Source: Alkalihalobacillus trypoxylicola
Lineage (GTDB): Bacteria; Bacillota; Bacilli; Bacillales; Bacillaceae_D
Assembly: GCF_001590785.1 (NCBI RefSeq)
Contig: NZ_LTAO01000003.1
Coordinates: 43,317-107,316 of the forward strand
Reading direction: 5' to 3'
Length of the DNA stretch: 64,000 nt
Made by a program: the position numbers and the translations under genes. The notes under the pieces are model-generated. The model searched no databases. It worked only from the letters and a program-made list of their open reading frames with translations, and was not told where the DNA came from. Shown here piece by piece: positions 1 to 8,555 of this stretch. How positions within the stretch are numbered: position 1 is the first letter of the stretch; every line of letters starts with the position of its first letter.

Positions 1-245
1 TCCAAGGAGAAAATGCTAGTTTATATATTCCAAACTCTGCTAACGATATTCAAACATTAGAGTATAAAGAACCTAAAAAAGAAACGATTCATATGAAGGG
101 AGATCGTTTAAAACATCGAATGTATGATGAATTTATTCAATTTACCTCTTTCCTAAAAACAGAGAATTATGATGAAGTAGAAAGAAGATTAATTCATAGT
201 GAGAATGTATTAAAAGTTGTTGAGAAGGCTAAGGCTGAAGGTTAA
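1..245 (+). CDS. Gfo/Idh/MocA-type oxidoreductase, 3' end only
   Basis: The window opens inside a gene whose frame runs from base 3 to a TAA at 243-245; about 80 C-terminal residues are visible. The tail contains a pattern of the kind FIQFTSFLKTENYDEVERR followed by a helix ending in EKAKAEG. This fits the last helices of Gfo/Idh/MocA NAD(P)-dependent sugar dehydrogenases, where a substrate-domain helix is followed by a short C-terminal helix after a small acidic loop. The Rossmann domain lies outside the window, so substrate and catalytic residues cannot be judged. Family assignment is inference from the tail only. Confidence 0.5.
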   Translation, partial: QGENASLYIPNSANDIQTLEYKEPKKETIHMKGDRLKHRMYDEFIQFTSFLKTENYDEVERRLIHSENVLKVVEKAKAEG

Positions 246-410
246 AAAGATATTCTCCTCCTTTTCCTTAATGATTACTTGGTTATACTTAAAAATGATT
301 CGTTTGCCTAAACCTAATTCGTCATTCATAATGAAAGAAGTACTGAATACATTAGGAAGAGCACTCATTATCATATTTATATCATCATTATAACAGGAGG
401 GATGTTCAAG

Positions 411-656
411 ATGCCTGACACTGTTAAAGAAGAATTTAAGTTATTACTTCAAGTCTTTCTTCCTTTTTTTATTATTTTATTGATTGCACTTATATTTCAA
501 ATGATCTTCGGAGAAGTTCCACCACTTATCCCATTCATTTTAATCGGCGTAGGTTTATCAGTACTTTCTTTCTCCATTTTCGGGAAAAAAATAGTCATAT
601 TTTCTTCTTTTTTTACGTTATCAAGTTTATGTAGCTTACTCATTTTCTTTCTATGA
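411..656 (+). CDS. small hydrophobic membrane protein, 81 aa
   Basis: A strong AGGAGG lies at 395-400 and the ATG at 411 sits about 10 bases after it; an in-frame ATG at 402 is almost on top of the ribosome site and was not chosen. The product has a short charged N-terminus (MPDTVKEEFK) and then three hydrophobic stretches, roughly residues 12-32, 36-54 and 60-80, so it is very probably an integral membrane protein. I recognise no family and can suggest no function. It stands alone between the oxidoreductase tail and the convergent chemotaxis receptor, with a hairpin at 720-746 between them. Confidence 0.6.
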   Translation: MPDTVKEEFKLLLQVFLPFFIILLIALIFQMIFGEVPPLIPFILIGVGLSVLSFSIFGKKIVIFSSFFTLSSLCSLLIFFL

Positions 657-719
657 GTCTAATAATCATGGCAATGTATTAAAGGATTATGGAGAAATGT
701 ATAGTGGACTTCAGTAATC

Positions 720-746
720 TTTAGAGGGGGAGATTCCCCCTCTAAA
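720..746. terminator. hairpin between convergent genes
   Basis: A perfect inverted repeat, TTTAGAGGGGGA / CCCCCTCTAAA around a short AGATT loop, lies between the stop of the 81-aa gene and the stop of the chemotaxis receptor. There is no long T tract directly after it on either strand, so efficiency is uncertain. Its place suggests a shared bidirectional terminator. Confidence 0.55.
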
Positions 747-783
747 ACACCAAGTTCAAGAGGCTTTTCCCGTCAAAAAATGA

Positions 784-2466
784 TTATTTAATTCTAAAGG
801 CTTCAATTTTTGAATATAGTGATTGTGATAGTTTCTCTAAATGATTTCCTATTTGATTCGTTTGTTTGGTTTCTCTTACCTGCTCTTCACTTATTGTCAT
901 AATTTCCTCTGCACTTGCCAGCGTTTCTTGTGAAATCGATGTTAATTGCTCTGTCGCATGTGCAAAATTCTCCAGCGTTTTCTTCACTTCAGACGTACTA
1001 TTCTGAGTAGCACGAATACTTTGATGTACACGATTTGTTTCCACGATTAACTGTTGAATAACATTCATTGTACTATCCGTAATAGATAATTGTTCTTTTA
1101 ATTCTCCAAAACGCGATTGAAACGATTGAACAGAGTATGAGGAGCTTTCTTTGATATTTGTAATGGTTTCATTCATTTTATTCGTAGCATGTCCTGATTG
1201 CTCAGCTAATCTTTTTACTTCTTGTGCGACAACAGCAAAACCTTTCCCATGCTCCCCCGCTCTTGCTGCTTCTATAGAAGCATTTAAGGCAAGAATTTTA
1301 GTTTGTTCAGCTAGATTGTTAACTAAATCAATTAATTGGGTAAGAGCATTAGAATCTTCCGCTACACTCTTTATAATTTGTGAAAGATGTTTAAAATTAT
1401 CATTAAATTGATGAATACCCGCACTGAGCTTTTGTAAATGTTGTTGGCCTTTTTCTCCTGATTCTGTCATACTTTCAGAGCTATGATGAGCCTTATCCAT
1501 TTCGAACAAAACCGAATCCATTTGTTTGCTCACTTCTTTAAATGTAACCGTGTTTTTTTCAGAATCATCAGCTGTTTTTTCAGCACCGCTTTTGACCATT
1601 AAAATCGCTTCTAATAATTGCTCACTAGATATTAAAGCTTTACTTGATGAATTTTTCAGCTGTGCTCCTTCCTTTTCTAGCTCATAGATTGTTCCTTGTA
1701 ATTCTTCAATCATCTTTTTCATTTGAGAAATCATTTCATTATAACTTTTAAACAAAGATTGCATTTCTGGAATTTTAGTTTTTACCGAGTCCACTCTAAA
1801 AAGCTTTCCTTCACGAGCATTTTTCATAGCACTTCTTAAAGTATGAACTGGCTTTGTAATCGATTGTACGAGGAAATACACAATCACGGCAGTAAGGATC
1901 ATACTCAAAACAGTAATAATAATTGTCAATATAGCCATTTGATTTACCGTTTGTAAATAGGAATCCGTCGGTAGGATAATTCCGTATTGCCCATTAATTT
2001 CTTTCATATTTGTAATGACGATTGTGTAATCAATGCCATCTATATTCTTTTCAAATACTCCTTGCTCATTAGTAGTGTCCTCATTCCATAATTCTTCATT
2101 GAAAGAAATTGAGTTTTCACTTACTTTAAACGGGATAAGCTGCTGATCTCTCAAGTAGAAAAACTCGGCAGCTAAGCCTTCTTCATGTAGTTTTTCCTTT
2201 TGTAGTCTGACATTTCCCTCAAGCTGCTGCATGAAATATTCTTCATCACTAACATAAACAAATTTCAAGTTTTCAGCAATATATTGCATCATGTCAGCTT
2301 CTCTTTCTAAACGATTTTTAGTGAAATCGTAAGCCATCTCCTTCGTTTTCGTATAAGTCGTAAAGCCAATAATCGTCATTACAACAACGAACAATGAGAT
2401 AAAAAGCAAAAATAGTCTAGTCCCCCATTTAATTTGAAAAATCCTTCTAAGTTTAGAATCTTTCAC
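784..2466 (-). CDS. methyl-accepting chemotaxis protein
   Basis: Transmembrane chemoreceptor that would pass ligand signals to the CheA-CheW array at the cell membrane. In order: cytoplasmic basic N-terminus, TM1 (about 14-36), extracellular sensor (about 38-175), TM2 (about 178-202), HAMP (about 203-255) and a long coiled-coil signalling domain. The hairpin tip carries the highly conserved stretch [21 protein letters not shown] followed by [18 protein letters not shown], diagnostic of MCPs. GTG at 2466 was chosen because AGGGGG lies 8 bases upstream; GTG at 2472 is only 2 bases from it. The ligand is unknown. The gene stands alone, convergent to its left neighbour. Length of about 560 aa is ordinary for the family. 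Confidence 0.93.
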   Translation of the reverse strand: MKDSKLRRIFQIKWGTRLFLLFISLFVVVMTIIGFTTYTKTKEMAYDFTKNRLEREADMMQYIAENLKFVYVSDEEYFMQQLEGNVRLQKEKLHEEGLAAEFFYLRDQQLIPFKVSENSISFNEELWNEDTTNEQGVFEKNIDGIDYTIVITNMKEINGQYGIILPTDSYLQTVNQMAILTIIITVLSMILTAVIVYFLVQSITKPVHTLRSAMKNAREGKLFRVDSVKTKIPEMQSLFKSYNEMISQMKKMIEELQGTIYELEKEGAQLKNSSSKALISSEQLLEAILMVKSGAEKTADDSEKNTVTFKEVSKQMDSVLFEMDKAHHSSESMTESGEKGQQHLQKLSAGIHQFNDNFKHLSQIIKSVAEDSNALTQLIDLVNNLAEQTKILALNASIEAARAGEHGKGFAVVAQEVKRLAEQSGHATNKMNETITNIKESSSYSVQSFQSRFGELKEQLSITDSTMNVIQQLIVETNRVHQSIRATQNSTSEVKKTLENFAHATEQLTSISQETLASAEEIMTISEEQVRETKQTNQIGNHLEKLSQSLYSKIEAFRIK

Positions 2467-2599
2467 CTTCACAACCCCCTAATAATACTTTAGACCCAAG
2501 ACTATTCTATAATATGAATATGAAATAGATGTAAAGATTATTTAAATTTCTGTGGAGAATTGTAAAGGAGACGCAATATAACGCAATAGGATCCCTGAT

Positions 2600-2835
2600 G
2601 AAAATGTATTGTATGCTTGTTAATTAACTTGTTGATTGTAATGGTAGGTAATGACTCTCAAAGGATGAGCGCCGTTTGAAAATCCGCTCTGACGAAGCCT
2701 TGCGTAGTCGGAGTTAGCTGAAGACAAGCCCTTGGGAAAGCATCTACCTAATGTGAAAATCAAAAAACTAATCGCTCGGTTTTCATTATAAGATATGAAT
2801 GATGATATTGGGTTTAAGTGAATAAAATCGACCAT
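2600..2835 (+). repeat. repeat family A, copy 1
   Basis: Intergenic element with a 106-bp core at 2643-2748. The core begins GGTAGGTAATGACTC and ends CCTTGGGAAAGCATCTACC, so the two ends can pair. An inner pair, GCTCTGAC / GTCGGAGT, flanks a short middle segment. Similar flanks extend about 40 bp left (GTTGATTGTAAT) and about 80 bp right (AATCAAAAAACTAATCGCTCGG). It is in direct tandem with copy 2. An apparent minus-strand reading frame across it is a by-product of the repeat. Confidence 0.85.
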
Positions 2836-2844
2836 TCATTTTAA

Positions 2845-3060
2845 AAAAGTATTGAATATTTGCGAATTAACTCGTTGATTGTAATGGTAGGTAGTGACTC
2901 CCAAAGGATCAGCGCAGTGTGAAGATCCACTCTGACGAAGCTTTGCGTAGTCGGAGTTAGCTGAAGACAAGCCCTTGGGAAAGCATCTACCTAATGTGAA
3001 AATCAAAAAACTAATCGCTCGGTTTTCCTTATAAGGTAGAAGGATGAAATTGAATCATTT
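2845..3060 (+). repeat. repeat family A, copy 2
   Basis: Second tandem copy, core 2886-2991 (106 bp), starting 243 bp after the start of copy 1 and over 85 percent identical to it by eye. Terminal arms TCCCAA / TTGGGA and inner arms ACTCTGAC / GTCGGAGT are preserved. The left flank (GAATTAACTCGTTGATTGTAA) and right flank match copy 1. It ends just before the stop of the downstream membrane-protein gene. Confidence 0.85.
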
Positions 3061-3080
3061 ATAAACGATTTAGAAGAAAT

Positions 3081-3368
3081 TTAAGGACTGTTAAAGCTTA
3101 ACGCCATCACATAAGGAACACTAGAAACTAGCATTAAGCTGATATTTAGCATTAGCATAGAAAAAACAGCTTGTTTAGAGCTAAAAAAACTAAAAAATAG
3201 TCCAATTAAAGCCAAGAAAAAAGGACTAAACACAAAAAAATTACCCACTTTAAAACCAATAAAAAAATCTACATGATAAAAGCTATATAAATTGGGCAGC
3301 AAAAATAAAATAATAATGGATAATCCAGCAAATAACAGTGAGACGAAAGTAAATAACTTATTATTCAT
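3081..3368 (-). CDS. small membrane protein, 95 aa
   Basis: The ATG at 3368 has CGGAGGT about 5 bases upstream on the minus strand, which favours it over a longer in-frame start at 3386. Three hydrophobic segments are visible (about residues 5-25, 40-60 and 65-90), with an N-terminus MNNKLFTFVSLLFAGLS. The order of segments looks like a small DUF-type membrane protein found in Bacillus, but I recognise no named family and propose no function. Its 3' end abuts repeat family A. Confidence 0.6.
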   Translation of the reverse strand: MNNKLFTFVSLLFAGLSIIILFLLPNLYSFYHVDFFIGFKVGNFFVFSPFFLALIGLFFSFFSSKQAVFSMLMLNISLMLVSSVPYVMALSFNSP

Positions 3369-3595
3369 GCTTACCTCCGAGTACAATATTGATATAATAG
3401 GGTTAATGATTTCAAAAAAATCCTTTTAGTTAGGTCTATTTAAAGGTACCATAAAAGATGCTTTATTTACCAATTTTACCCTTAGAATGACGGATGAAAC
3501 TCCCTTTATTATACATATTCAATATCAGAGTTCTAAAACCTTATTAATTAGCTTCTATTTTCTAATGAAAAATTATGACTTTAAGGAGATGTACT

Positions 3596-4357
3596 ATGCC
3601 TTGGTGGTTCTCATATAAGCATAACGGTCCCGACTTTACTATGTTTGGAGCTGCACATTTGTCCGTTCTTACTTTGTTAATAATCGCTTGTCTGTACTTC
3701 ATTCTCGCTCGCGAAACGTTTAGAAACTCTCCTAAGCTCGATCGTAATATTCGATATACTTTAGCTGCATGTCTCATTTTCCTTGAGGCCTCTTACCATA
3801 TATGGTATATAGTAAACGATGCTTGGTCTGTTCAATTCGCCTTGCCGTTACACCTTAGTAGCATCACCCTCATTACATGTATTTTTATGCTCATTACAGG
3901 TCATAAAAGGTTGATTGAAATTACCTTCTTTGCAGGTGTTAGTAGTGCTTTTTTAACTCTCATTACACCCGATGTTGGGAACTTTGGTTACCCGCATTTT
4001 CGTTTTTTTCATTTTTTCCTTTCACATGCAATCGTCATTATTGCATCCATTTATATGATTGCTGTTAAAAAGACGATGTTAACTTTTAGCTCGGTTATGA
4101 CAGTGTGGTTATACACAAACCTCTATGCTGCTCTCATTTTCCTTGTAAATTTCATAACGGATGGTAATTACTTATATTTGATGAGAAAACCAGCAGGTCC
4201 TTCACCATTCGATTGGTTTGGGCCATGGCCTTATTATATTTTAGTTTTACAACTTGTCTCTCTCATTCTTTTTGTCTTCATGTATGGACTGTATCAGCTT
4301 CTTTTTAGAAAAGGACATCATCATAATCGAAAAGGCAATAATTACATGCACGAATGA
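3596..4357 (+). CDS. YwaF-like integral membrane protein (TIGR02206 type)
   Basis: The 253-aa product has about seven hydrophobic helices and the family's N-terminal pattern, FxxxGxxHLxxL (here TMFGAAHLSVL), followed by EASYHIWY, LPLHLSS and HFFLSHAIVI. These match the conserved TMEM-like YwaF family of Bacillus membrane proteins, whose biochemical role is not established. Start choice: AAGGAG at 3583-3588 with ATG at 3596; an ATG at 3575 lies upstream of that ribosome site. The C-terminus is His-rich (KGHHHNRKG). The gene is followed by a clear intrinsic terminator at 4457-4498 and appears monocistronic. Confidence 0.75.
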   Translation: MPWWFSYKHNGPDFTMFGAAHLSVLTLLIIACLYFILARETFRNSPKLDRNIRYTLAACLIFLEASYHIWYIVNDAWSVQFALPLHLSSITLITCIFMLITGHKRLIEITFFAGVSSAFLTLITPDVGNFGYPHFRFFHFFLSHAIVIIASIYMIAVKKTMLTFSSVMTVWLYTNLYAALIFLVNFITDGNYLYLMRKPAGPSPFDWFGPWPYYILVLQLVSLILFVFMYGLYQLLFRKGHHHNRKGNNYMHE

Positions 4358-4456
4358 GAAACCCAATAGTTATAAAGTACTCCAACTTTAACGCACGATA
4401 AACTCCCCTCATCATCCGATAGGTAACGTATTTTAGAGTAAGTATTCAAATGTATC

Positions 4457-4498
4457 AGGATCTTCCTTCTAATAAAAAGAAGAAAGGTCCTTTTTTTG
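4457..4498 (+). terminator. intrinsic terminator after ywaF-like gene
   Basis: AGGATCTTCCTTCT pairs with AGAAGAAAGGTCCT (with two G-T type pairs) around an AATAAAA loop and is followed by seven T residues at 4491-4497. Confidence 0.85.
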
Positions 4499-4657
4499 TA
4501 TATACACCCGTTATACACCATTTATCATACATTTAATTATAAAAAAAGGTTTTGTCCCTTCCTCACACTACTCTTAAACGAAATATGTAAATAGAATATT
4601 CGTCGTTGATTCTCCCGACTAAACTTAGTCTCTTTCTTAGTTTTCCATAAACAGGTA

Positions 4658-4686
4658 GCATGATTTGTTAACTGGAAGACAAAATA
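4658..4686 (+). promoter_or_regulatory. possible forespore (sigma-G-like) promoter for splAB
   Basis: GCATG (4658) and CAAAATA (4680) are spaced about 16 bases apart and resemble the G-C-A-T-A and CAT-A-TA type elements of sigma-G promoters. The B. subtilis spl operon is known to be sigma-G dependent. The -10 match is weak, so this is inference only. Confidence 0.3.
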
Positions 4687-4725
4687 ATAGTGAATAAAAT
4701 TCTGATAAGAAAGGAAGGGGAAAAT

Positions 4726-4980
4726 ATGAACAGTCACCCATCATATCATGCAGGGGATATTGTCTATGTGTTATATCGTAATCCCCATACTCAGGATGTA
4801 GCGAATGTACAGGCAGCGGCTGTTGTCAATCATCCTGAGCAACCTGACCAACTTGCTTTATTTCTTTACGAAACTTATTACTCTTTAACTGATGAGTTAG
4901 CCATTTATACATCGGAGGAAGAAGCTAATCATGCCTATGAATATTATTATGGTGATATTTCCGAGGGAAATTTAGAATGA
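4726..4980 (+). CDS. splA: SplA, regulator of the spore photoproduct lyase operon
   Basis: An 84-aa protein directly upstream of splB, as in B. subtilis, where SplA is a small negative regulator of the operon. Start at ATG 4726 because AAGGAAGGGG lies 5 bases upstream; an in-frame ATG at 4690 has no ribosome site. Visible features are an N-terminal HAGDIVYVLYRNPHTQDVA block, a central LFLYETYYSL segment and an acidic C-terminus. Its stop overlaps the splB start (ATGA, 4977-4980), so the genes are translationally coupled. Assignment rests on size, sequence pattern and gene context. Confidence 0.8.
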   Translation: MNSHPSYHAGDIVYVLYRNPHTQDVANVQAAAVVNHPEQPDQLALFLYETYYSLTDELAIYTSEEEANHAYEYYYGDISEGNLE

Positions 4981-6005
4981 AAAAGCCATTTAACCCAAAA
5001 CTAGTTTACTTTGAACCTGGTGCATTAGAATATCCACTTGGTCAACAATTATTAGAAAAATTTAAACAACAGGATGTTGAAATCCGTACGACAACTTCTC
5101 ATAATCAAGTACGAAACCTTCCTGGTGATAATGATTTCCAGCGATATCGCGTAGCAAAATCTACCCTTGTGGTCGGTATCCGTAAGACTTTGAAATTCGA
5201 TACTTCAAAGCCTTCTGCTGAATATGCCATTCCATTTGCTACTGGCTGTATGGGACATTGTCATTATTGTTATTTACAAACTACGATGGGCAGTAAGCCT
5301 TATATTCGTACATATGTAAATGTAGATGAAATTTTAGGGGCAGCCGATCAATATATGCTAGAGCGAGCTCCAGAAATGACTCGGTTTGAAGCATCCTGTA
5401 CATCCGATATTGTAGGGATCGATCACTTAACACATACTTTAAAAAGAGCGATTGAGCATTTCGGAAAATCTGAGTTTGGTAAATTAAGATTCGTCACAAA
5501 ATTTCATCATGTGGATCATTTATTAGATGCAGAGCATAATGGCAGAACTAGATTTCGATTTAGTGTAAATGCGGACTATGTCATTAGAAATTTTGAGCCT
5601 GGAACATCTCCTTTAGAAAAACGTATTGAAGCAGCTGGAAAAGTAGCACGAGCGGGGTACCCACTAGGCTTTATAGTTGCACCCATTTATTTGCATGAAG
5701 GCTGGAAAGAAGGATATCTTCATATGTTTGAAAAATTAAATGAAGAGCTTCCCGAAGAAGCAAAAAAAGACTTAACCTTCGAATTTATCCAGCACCGCTT
5801 CACAAAACCGGCAAAAAGGGTGATTGAAAAAAATTATCCTATGACTAAATTAGAATTAGATGAGGAAAAAAGAAGATACAAATGGGGGAAATATGGGATT
5901 GGAAAATATATTTATCAAAAAGAAGAGGAAGAAGATTTAAAAACTCATCTTTATGGATATATGGAAAAGTATTTTCCTGATGCAAAGCTTGAATATTTTA
6001 CGTAA
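4977..6005 (+). CDS. splB: spore photoproduct lyase (radical SAM)
   Basis: Repairs the spore photoproduct (5-thyminyl-5,6-dihydrothymine) in UV-damaged spore DNA during germination, using S-adenosylmethionine and a 4Fe-4S cluster. The radical-SAM cysteines are at residues 91, 95 and 98 (GCMGHCHYCYLQT), and a cysteine at 141 (EASCTSD) coincides with the Cys141 hydrogen donor of the B. subtilis enzyme. Length 342 aa is normal. The start overlaps the splA stop by four bases. The gene implies an endospore-forming host. No terminator is immediately after the stop; a hairpin at 6156-6188 may serve. Confidence 0.95.
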   Translation: MKKPFNPKLVYFEPGALEYPLGQQLLEKFKQQDVEIRTTTSHNQVRNLPGDNDFQRYRVAKSTLVVGIRKTLKFDTSKPSAEYAIPFATGCMGHCHYCYLQTTMGSKPYIRTYVNVDEILGAADQYMLERAPEMTRFEASCTSDIVGIDHLTHTLKRAIEHFGKSEFGKLRFVTKFHHVDHLLDAEHNGRTRFRFSVNADYVIRNFEPGTSPLEKRIEAAGKVARAGYPLGFIVAPIYLHEGWKEGYLHMFEKLNEELPEEAKKDLTFEFIQHRFTKPAKRVIEKNYPMTKLELDEEKRRYKWGKYGIGKYIYQKEEEEDLKTHLYGYMEKYFPDAKLEYFT

Positions 6006-6039
6006 GAAATACGATAGAGTGTAAGGAAGCTCTCATGGT

Positions 6040-6135
6040 AGCATCCGGTTAGAGACGAACTAATTTTTTTAAAACATATTTGGCTTTGCCACTTATCTAG
6101 AGTCTTTGTGTCTTTGTCTGCTAGATGTCACTTTC
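6040..6135 (+). repeat. repeat family B, degenerate copy 1
   Basis: The segment contains GACGAACTAATTTTTTTAAAA, then TTTGGCTTTGCCACTTATC, TAGAGTCTTTGTG and TCTGCTAGATG. These line up with the middle and right part of family B copies at 8.3, 39.2 and 44.8 kb, with many substitutions. Low identity makes the boundaries approximate. Confidence 0.5.
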
Positions 6136-6155
6136 ATGAATTTTGAATTCCAATT

Positions 6156-6188
6156 GGCCCCCTTTCTTGATGAAAAGGGGACCTTTTC
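6156..6188 (+). terminator. probable intrinsic terminator
   Basis: CCCCTTT and AAAGGGG (with partial GG / CC extension) enclose a CTTGATGA-like loop and are followed by ACCTTTTCG. It lies about 150 bases after splB. Nothing else coding is seen between 6006 and 6407. Confidence 0.55.
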
Positions 6189-6407
6189 GTATCACACTAT
6201 TCTATAATCGCTACTTGAGCTATTTAAAACATTTTTGTTCCTGCCTACATCTAAAAAAAACAATAATTTCCATCCATAATTCTTTTATTCTCTTACATTT
6301 TTTAATGGCTTATTTAACAGATTCAAAAATGGGCTTTATTCGTTTAACTATACATTTATTAGGGAAAATAAGAGTATTCATTTTACTTAGAATGTAGGAG
6401 GATACTT

Positions 6408-7715
6408 ATGGAAGAGCCAAAAATTTACGATCTCATTGGAATAGGAATTGGGCCATTTAATTTAAGCCTAGCTGCATTAATAGATCCTTTAGAAGAGTAC
6501 GAAACGCTCTTTTTTGAACAAAAGCAAGAATTCAATTGGCATCCGGGAATGCTTATTGAGGGTATGGATTTACAAACACCTTTTTTAGCCGATTTAGTCA
6601 CCTTTGCTAATCCTACAAGTCCCTATTCGTTTCTTAATTACTTACATACACAAAATCGTCTATATCCGTTTTACTTTTTTAATTCTTTTGATATTCCACG
6701 TGAAGAATATAATGAATATTGCAAATGGGTAGCTTCCCAACTCAATCATTGCTTCTTTGACTATAGAGTGGTTGATGTAGAAGAAATTTCTTCAAAACCA
6801 AACTCTTACTATCAAGTAGTCGTAAAAAATGGGAAGTCAAATGTAGAAGAAACTTATTTTAGCAAGCACATTGTAATAGGGACTGGCAGTATTCCGTTCA
6901 TTCCTAAGGATTTTAAACCTTTTAAAGAAGAACATGTCATTCATACAAGTCAATATTTATATCATGAAGAAGAATTAAAGAGAGGAAAAGCCATTACTCT
7001 CGTTGGCTCAGGACAAAGTGCAGCTGAGGTATTTTTAGATTTACTAAGAAAGCAAAATAATCACGAATATAAACTGACTTGGTATACAAGATCTGCTGGT
7101 ATCTTTCAGAAGGAAGAAGCCAAAATAGGGAAAGAAGTTTTTTCTCCTGACTATGTAGATTATTTTCATCAATTATCCTTTCAGCAAAGAAAGGACGCTT
7201 TAGAGGATTTAAACTCGCTTAGAAATGGCGTAGACCCTAAAATACTTCGTAACATCTACGATCTCTTATATAACCGTTCCATTAACGAACAATTACCTGT
7301 GAAAATACAACCAGCCACAGAGGTTAATGGTGTAACAGAAGGAGAAGAATTACCTCTTCAATTAACATGTAACCAGTGGCAGGAAGGACAAAGCTTCACA
7401 GAGGAAACCGATCGGGTAATCTTGGCAACAGGCTATAAGCCCAACCTTCCTGATTGGTTATCAAAATTTAAAGAGGATATCATATGGGAAGACGAAAAAA
7501 GGTTTAAGGTTTCTAATGATTATCGAATAGAATTTAAGGATAAACGTAAAAATCATATGTTTACCTTAACTAATATTGAGCATTCTCACGGCGCTAGTGC
7601 TACAAATTTAGGTCTCTCTGTCCTAAGAAATCAAATGATTATTAATACGCTCGCTGGAAAGAGCATCTATCCAATTCCAAAGAGAACGATCTTTCAACAA
7701 TTTTCTCCCAATTGA
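6408..7715 (+). CDS. L-lysine N6- / L-ornithine N5-monooxygenase family (siderophore type)
   Basis: FAD- and NADPH-dependent N-hydroxylase of the SidA/IucD/PvdA family, which makes N-hydroxylysine or N-hydroxyornithine for hydroxamate siderophores. Visible motifs: FAD-binding GIGIGPFNLSLA near the N-terminus, the family block FNWHPGMLIEGMDLQTPFLADLV, the NADPH-binding GSGQSAAEVFLDLL near residue 200, and the ATGYKPNLPDW block near the C-terminus. Length of 435 aa is typical. RBS TAGGAGG precedes the ATG. No acyltransferase, synthetase or siderophore transporter is nearby, so it is an orphan here; substrate choice (lysine or ornithine) cannot be read from the sequence. A terminator follows at 7738. 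Confidence 0.85.
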   Translation: MEEPKIYDLIGIGIGPFNLSLAALIDPLEEYETLFFEQKQEFNWHPGMLIEGMDLQTPFLADLVTFANPTSPYSFLNYLHTQNRLYPFYFFNSFDIPREEYNEYCKWVASQLNHCFFDYRVVDVEEISSKPNSYYQVVVKNGKSNVEETYFSKHIVIGTGSIPFIPKDFKPFKEEHVIHTSQYLYHEEELKRGKAITLVGSGQSAAEVFLDLLRKQNNHEYKLTWYTRSAGIFQKEEAKIGKEVFSPDYVDYFHQLSFQQRKDALEDLNSLRNGVDPKILRNIYDLLYNRSINEQLPVKIQPATEVNGVTEGEELPLQLTCNQWQEGQSFTEETDRVILATGYKPNLPDWLSKFKEDIIWEDEKRFKVSNDYRIEFKDKRKNHMFTLTNIEHSHGASATNLGLSVLRNQMIINTLAGKSIYPIPKRTIFQQFSPN

Positions 7716-7737
7716 TAAGCATAGGAAATATAATGAT

Positions 7738-7774
7738 AAGTCCAACGACATGCCCGGACGTTGGACTTTATTTC
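7738..7774. terminator. bidirectional terminator
   Basis: AAGTCCAACG and CGTTGGACTT form a perfect 10-bp stem around an 11-base loop between convergent genes. T-rich sequence follows on the plus strand (TTATTTCTT). The right arm reaches the stop codon of the minus-strand kinase-like gene. Confidence 0.8.
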
Positions 7775-8262
7775 TTGTTACTTTTAAGTTTTCTCACAAT
7801 ACTATCAACTGAATCTTCTACATTCATTAGATCCGTATCTATGACCATAGAAGCTGAGCGCTTGATGATTTCATTAAATTGGTGATAATTGGCGGTAATT
7901 TCCGCTCTTTCCCTTTCTATTTTTCCATATGGATTATTGGTTCGTTTAGAGACTCTGTATAAAATGGTCTCTAGTGAAGTTGTTAAACATATCACTTCAT
8001 TAAAATAACCGTAAAATTTCCCTTGATTCGAAACTGTACCTGAAATAATTAATGGCGTTTTTCTAGTGTTCTTCAACAAACGTTCGATTTTATCTTCGTC
8101 CCATAACCATTCATATTCATCTCTCTCTTTTTGGTAAACGGAAATTGAATAATTAAAATAATCCGTATCAATGGTTTGAAAACCCATTAGAGAAAGCTTC
8201 TCTAAAACCGTAGATTTCCCCGTTCCAGACATGCCAGTAATAAGTAAAATAGAATCATTCAC
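7768..8262 (-). CDS. P-loop kinase-like ATPase, 164 aa
   Basis: The Walker A motif GMSGTGKST lies at residues 9-17, immediately after the first strand, as in shikimate-, gluconate- and nucleotide-kinase-like AAA_18 proteins. A DTDYF motif near residue 33 resembles the Walker-B/substrate-binding Asp of small-molecule kinases. A later SKRTNNPYGK segment is the likely Arg/Lys lid, and the C-terminal VIDTDLMNVEDSVDSI helix fits the usual end of the fold. The substrate is unknown. AGGTGA lies upstream of ATG 8262. The gene is single, convergent to the monooxygenase gene. Confidence 0.65.
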   Translation of the reverse strand: MNDSILLITGMSGTGKSTVLEKLSLMGFQTIDTDYFNYSISVYQKERDEYEWLWDEDKIERLLKNTRKTPLIISGTVSNQGKFYGYFNEVICLTTSLETILYRVSKRTNNPYGKIERERAEITANYHQFNEIIKRSASMVIDTDLMNVEDSVDSIVRKLKSNKK

Positions 8263-8317
8263 TAAAAATCACCTGCCTTTTATAGAATAAAAATGTCTTC
8301 TCTCTAACAGGTAACGG

Positions 8318-8446
8318 GCTGAGACAATACCTCAAGAATGGATGATTCGCTCTCCCCTTCGCGTCCAGTGGGGTGCTGCGGAACTAACTTTTTTAAAAGT
8401 GGATTTCGGCATGTCCGCTAGCTTACACGCCTTCTACCCTTTCAAA
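8318..8446 (+). repeat. repeat family B, copy 2
   Basis: Contains GGGCTGAGACAATACCTCAAG, CGCGTCCAGTGGGGTGCTGC, AACTTTTTTAAAAGTGGATT and TTCGGCATGTCCGCTAGC in the same order as the 44.8-kb copy, which also shares the left-end GAGACAATACTCATGG motif. It is followed by a GC-rich hairpin, as at 27.6 and 39.3 kb. Apparent plus-strand reading frames here are by-products. Confidence 0.75.
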
Positions 8447-8476
8447 AAAACCTCCTTTTTTCACAGTAAGGAGGTT
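8442..8476 (-). terminator. intrinsic terminator of the ABC exporter operon
   Basis: On the minus strand AACCTCCTT / AAGGAGGTT form a perfect 9-bp stem followed by seven T residues. It lies 80 bases past the permease stop and is also the hairpin attached to family B copy 2. Confidence 0.85.
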
Positions 8477-8555
8477 CATGGTTCGTTACACATCATTTCA
8501 ATTTTCTCTCGTATGGTGATATTAAAACAGGTTTTGTCCCGTCCTGCCTTTACTA

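Noticed and set aside
2620..2835. 71-codon minus-strand frame
   Set aside because: It lies wholly inside repeat family A copy 1 and reads the repeat core; other copies do not keep the frame.
2600..3060. CRISPR array
   Set aside because: Only two 106-bp units, long self-complementary cores, no short repeats with unique spacers and no cas genes.
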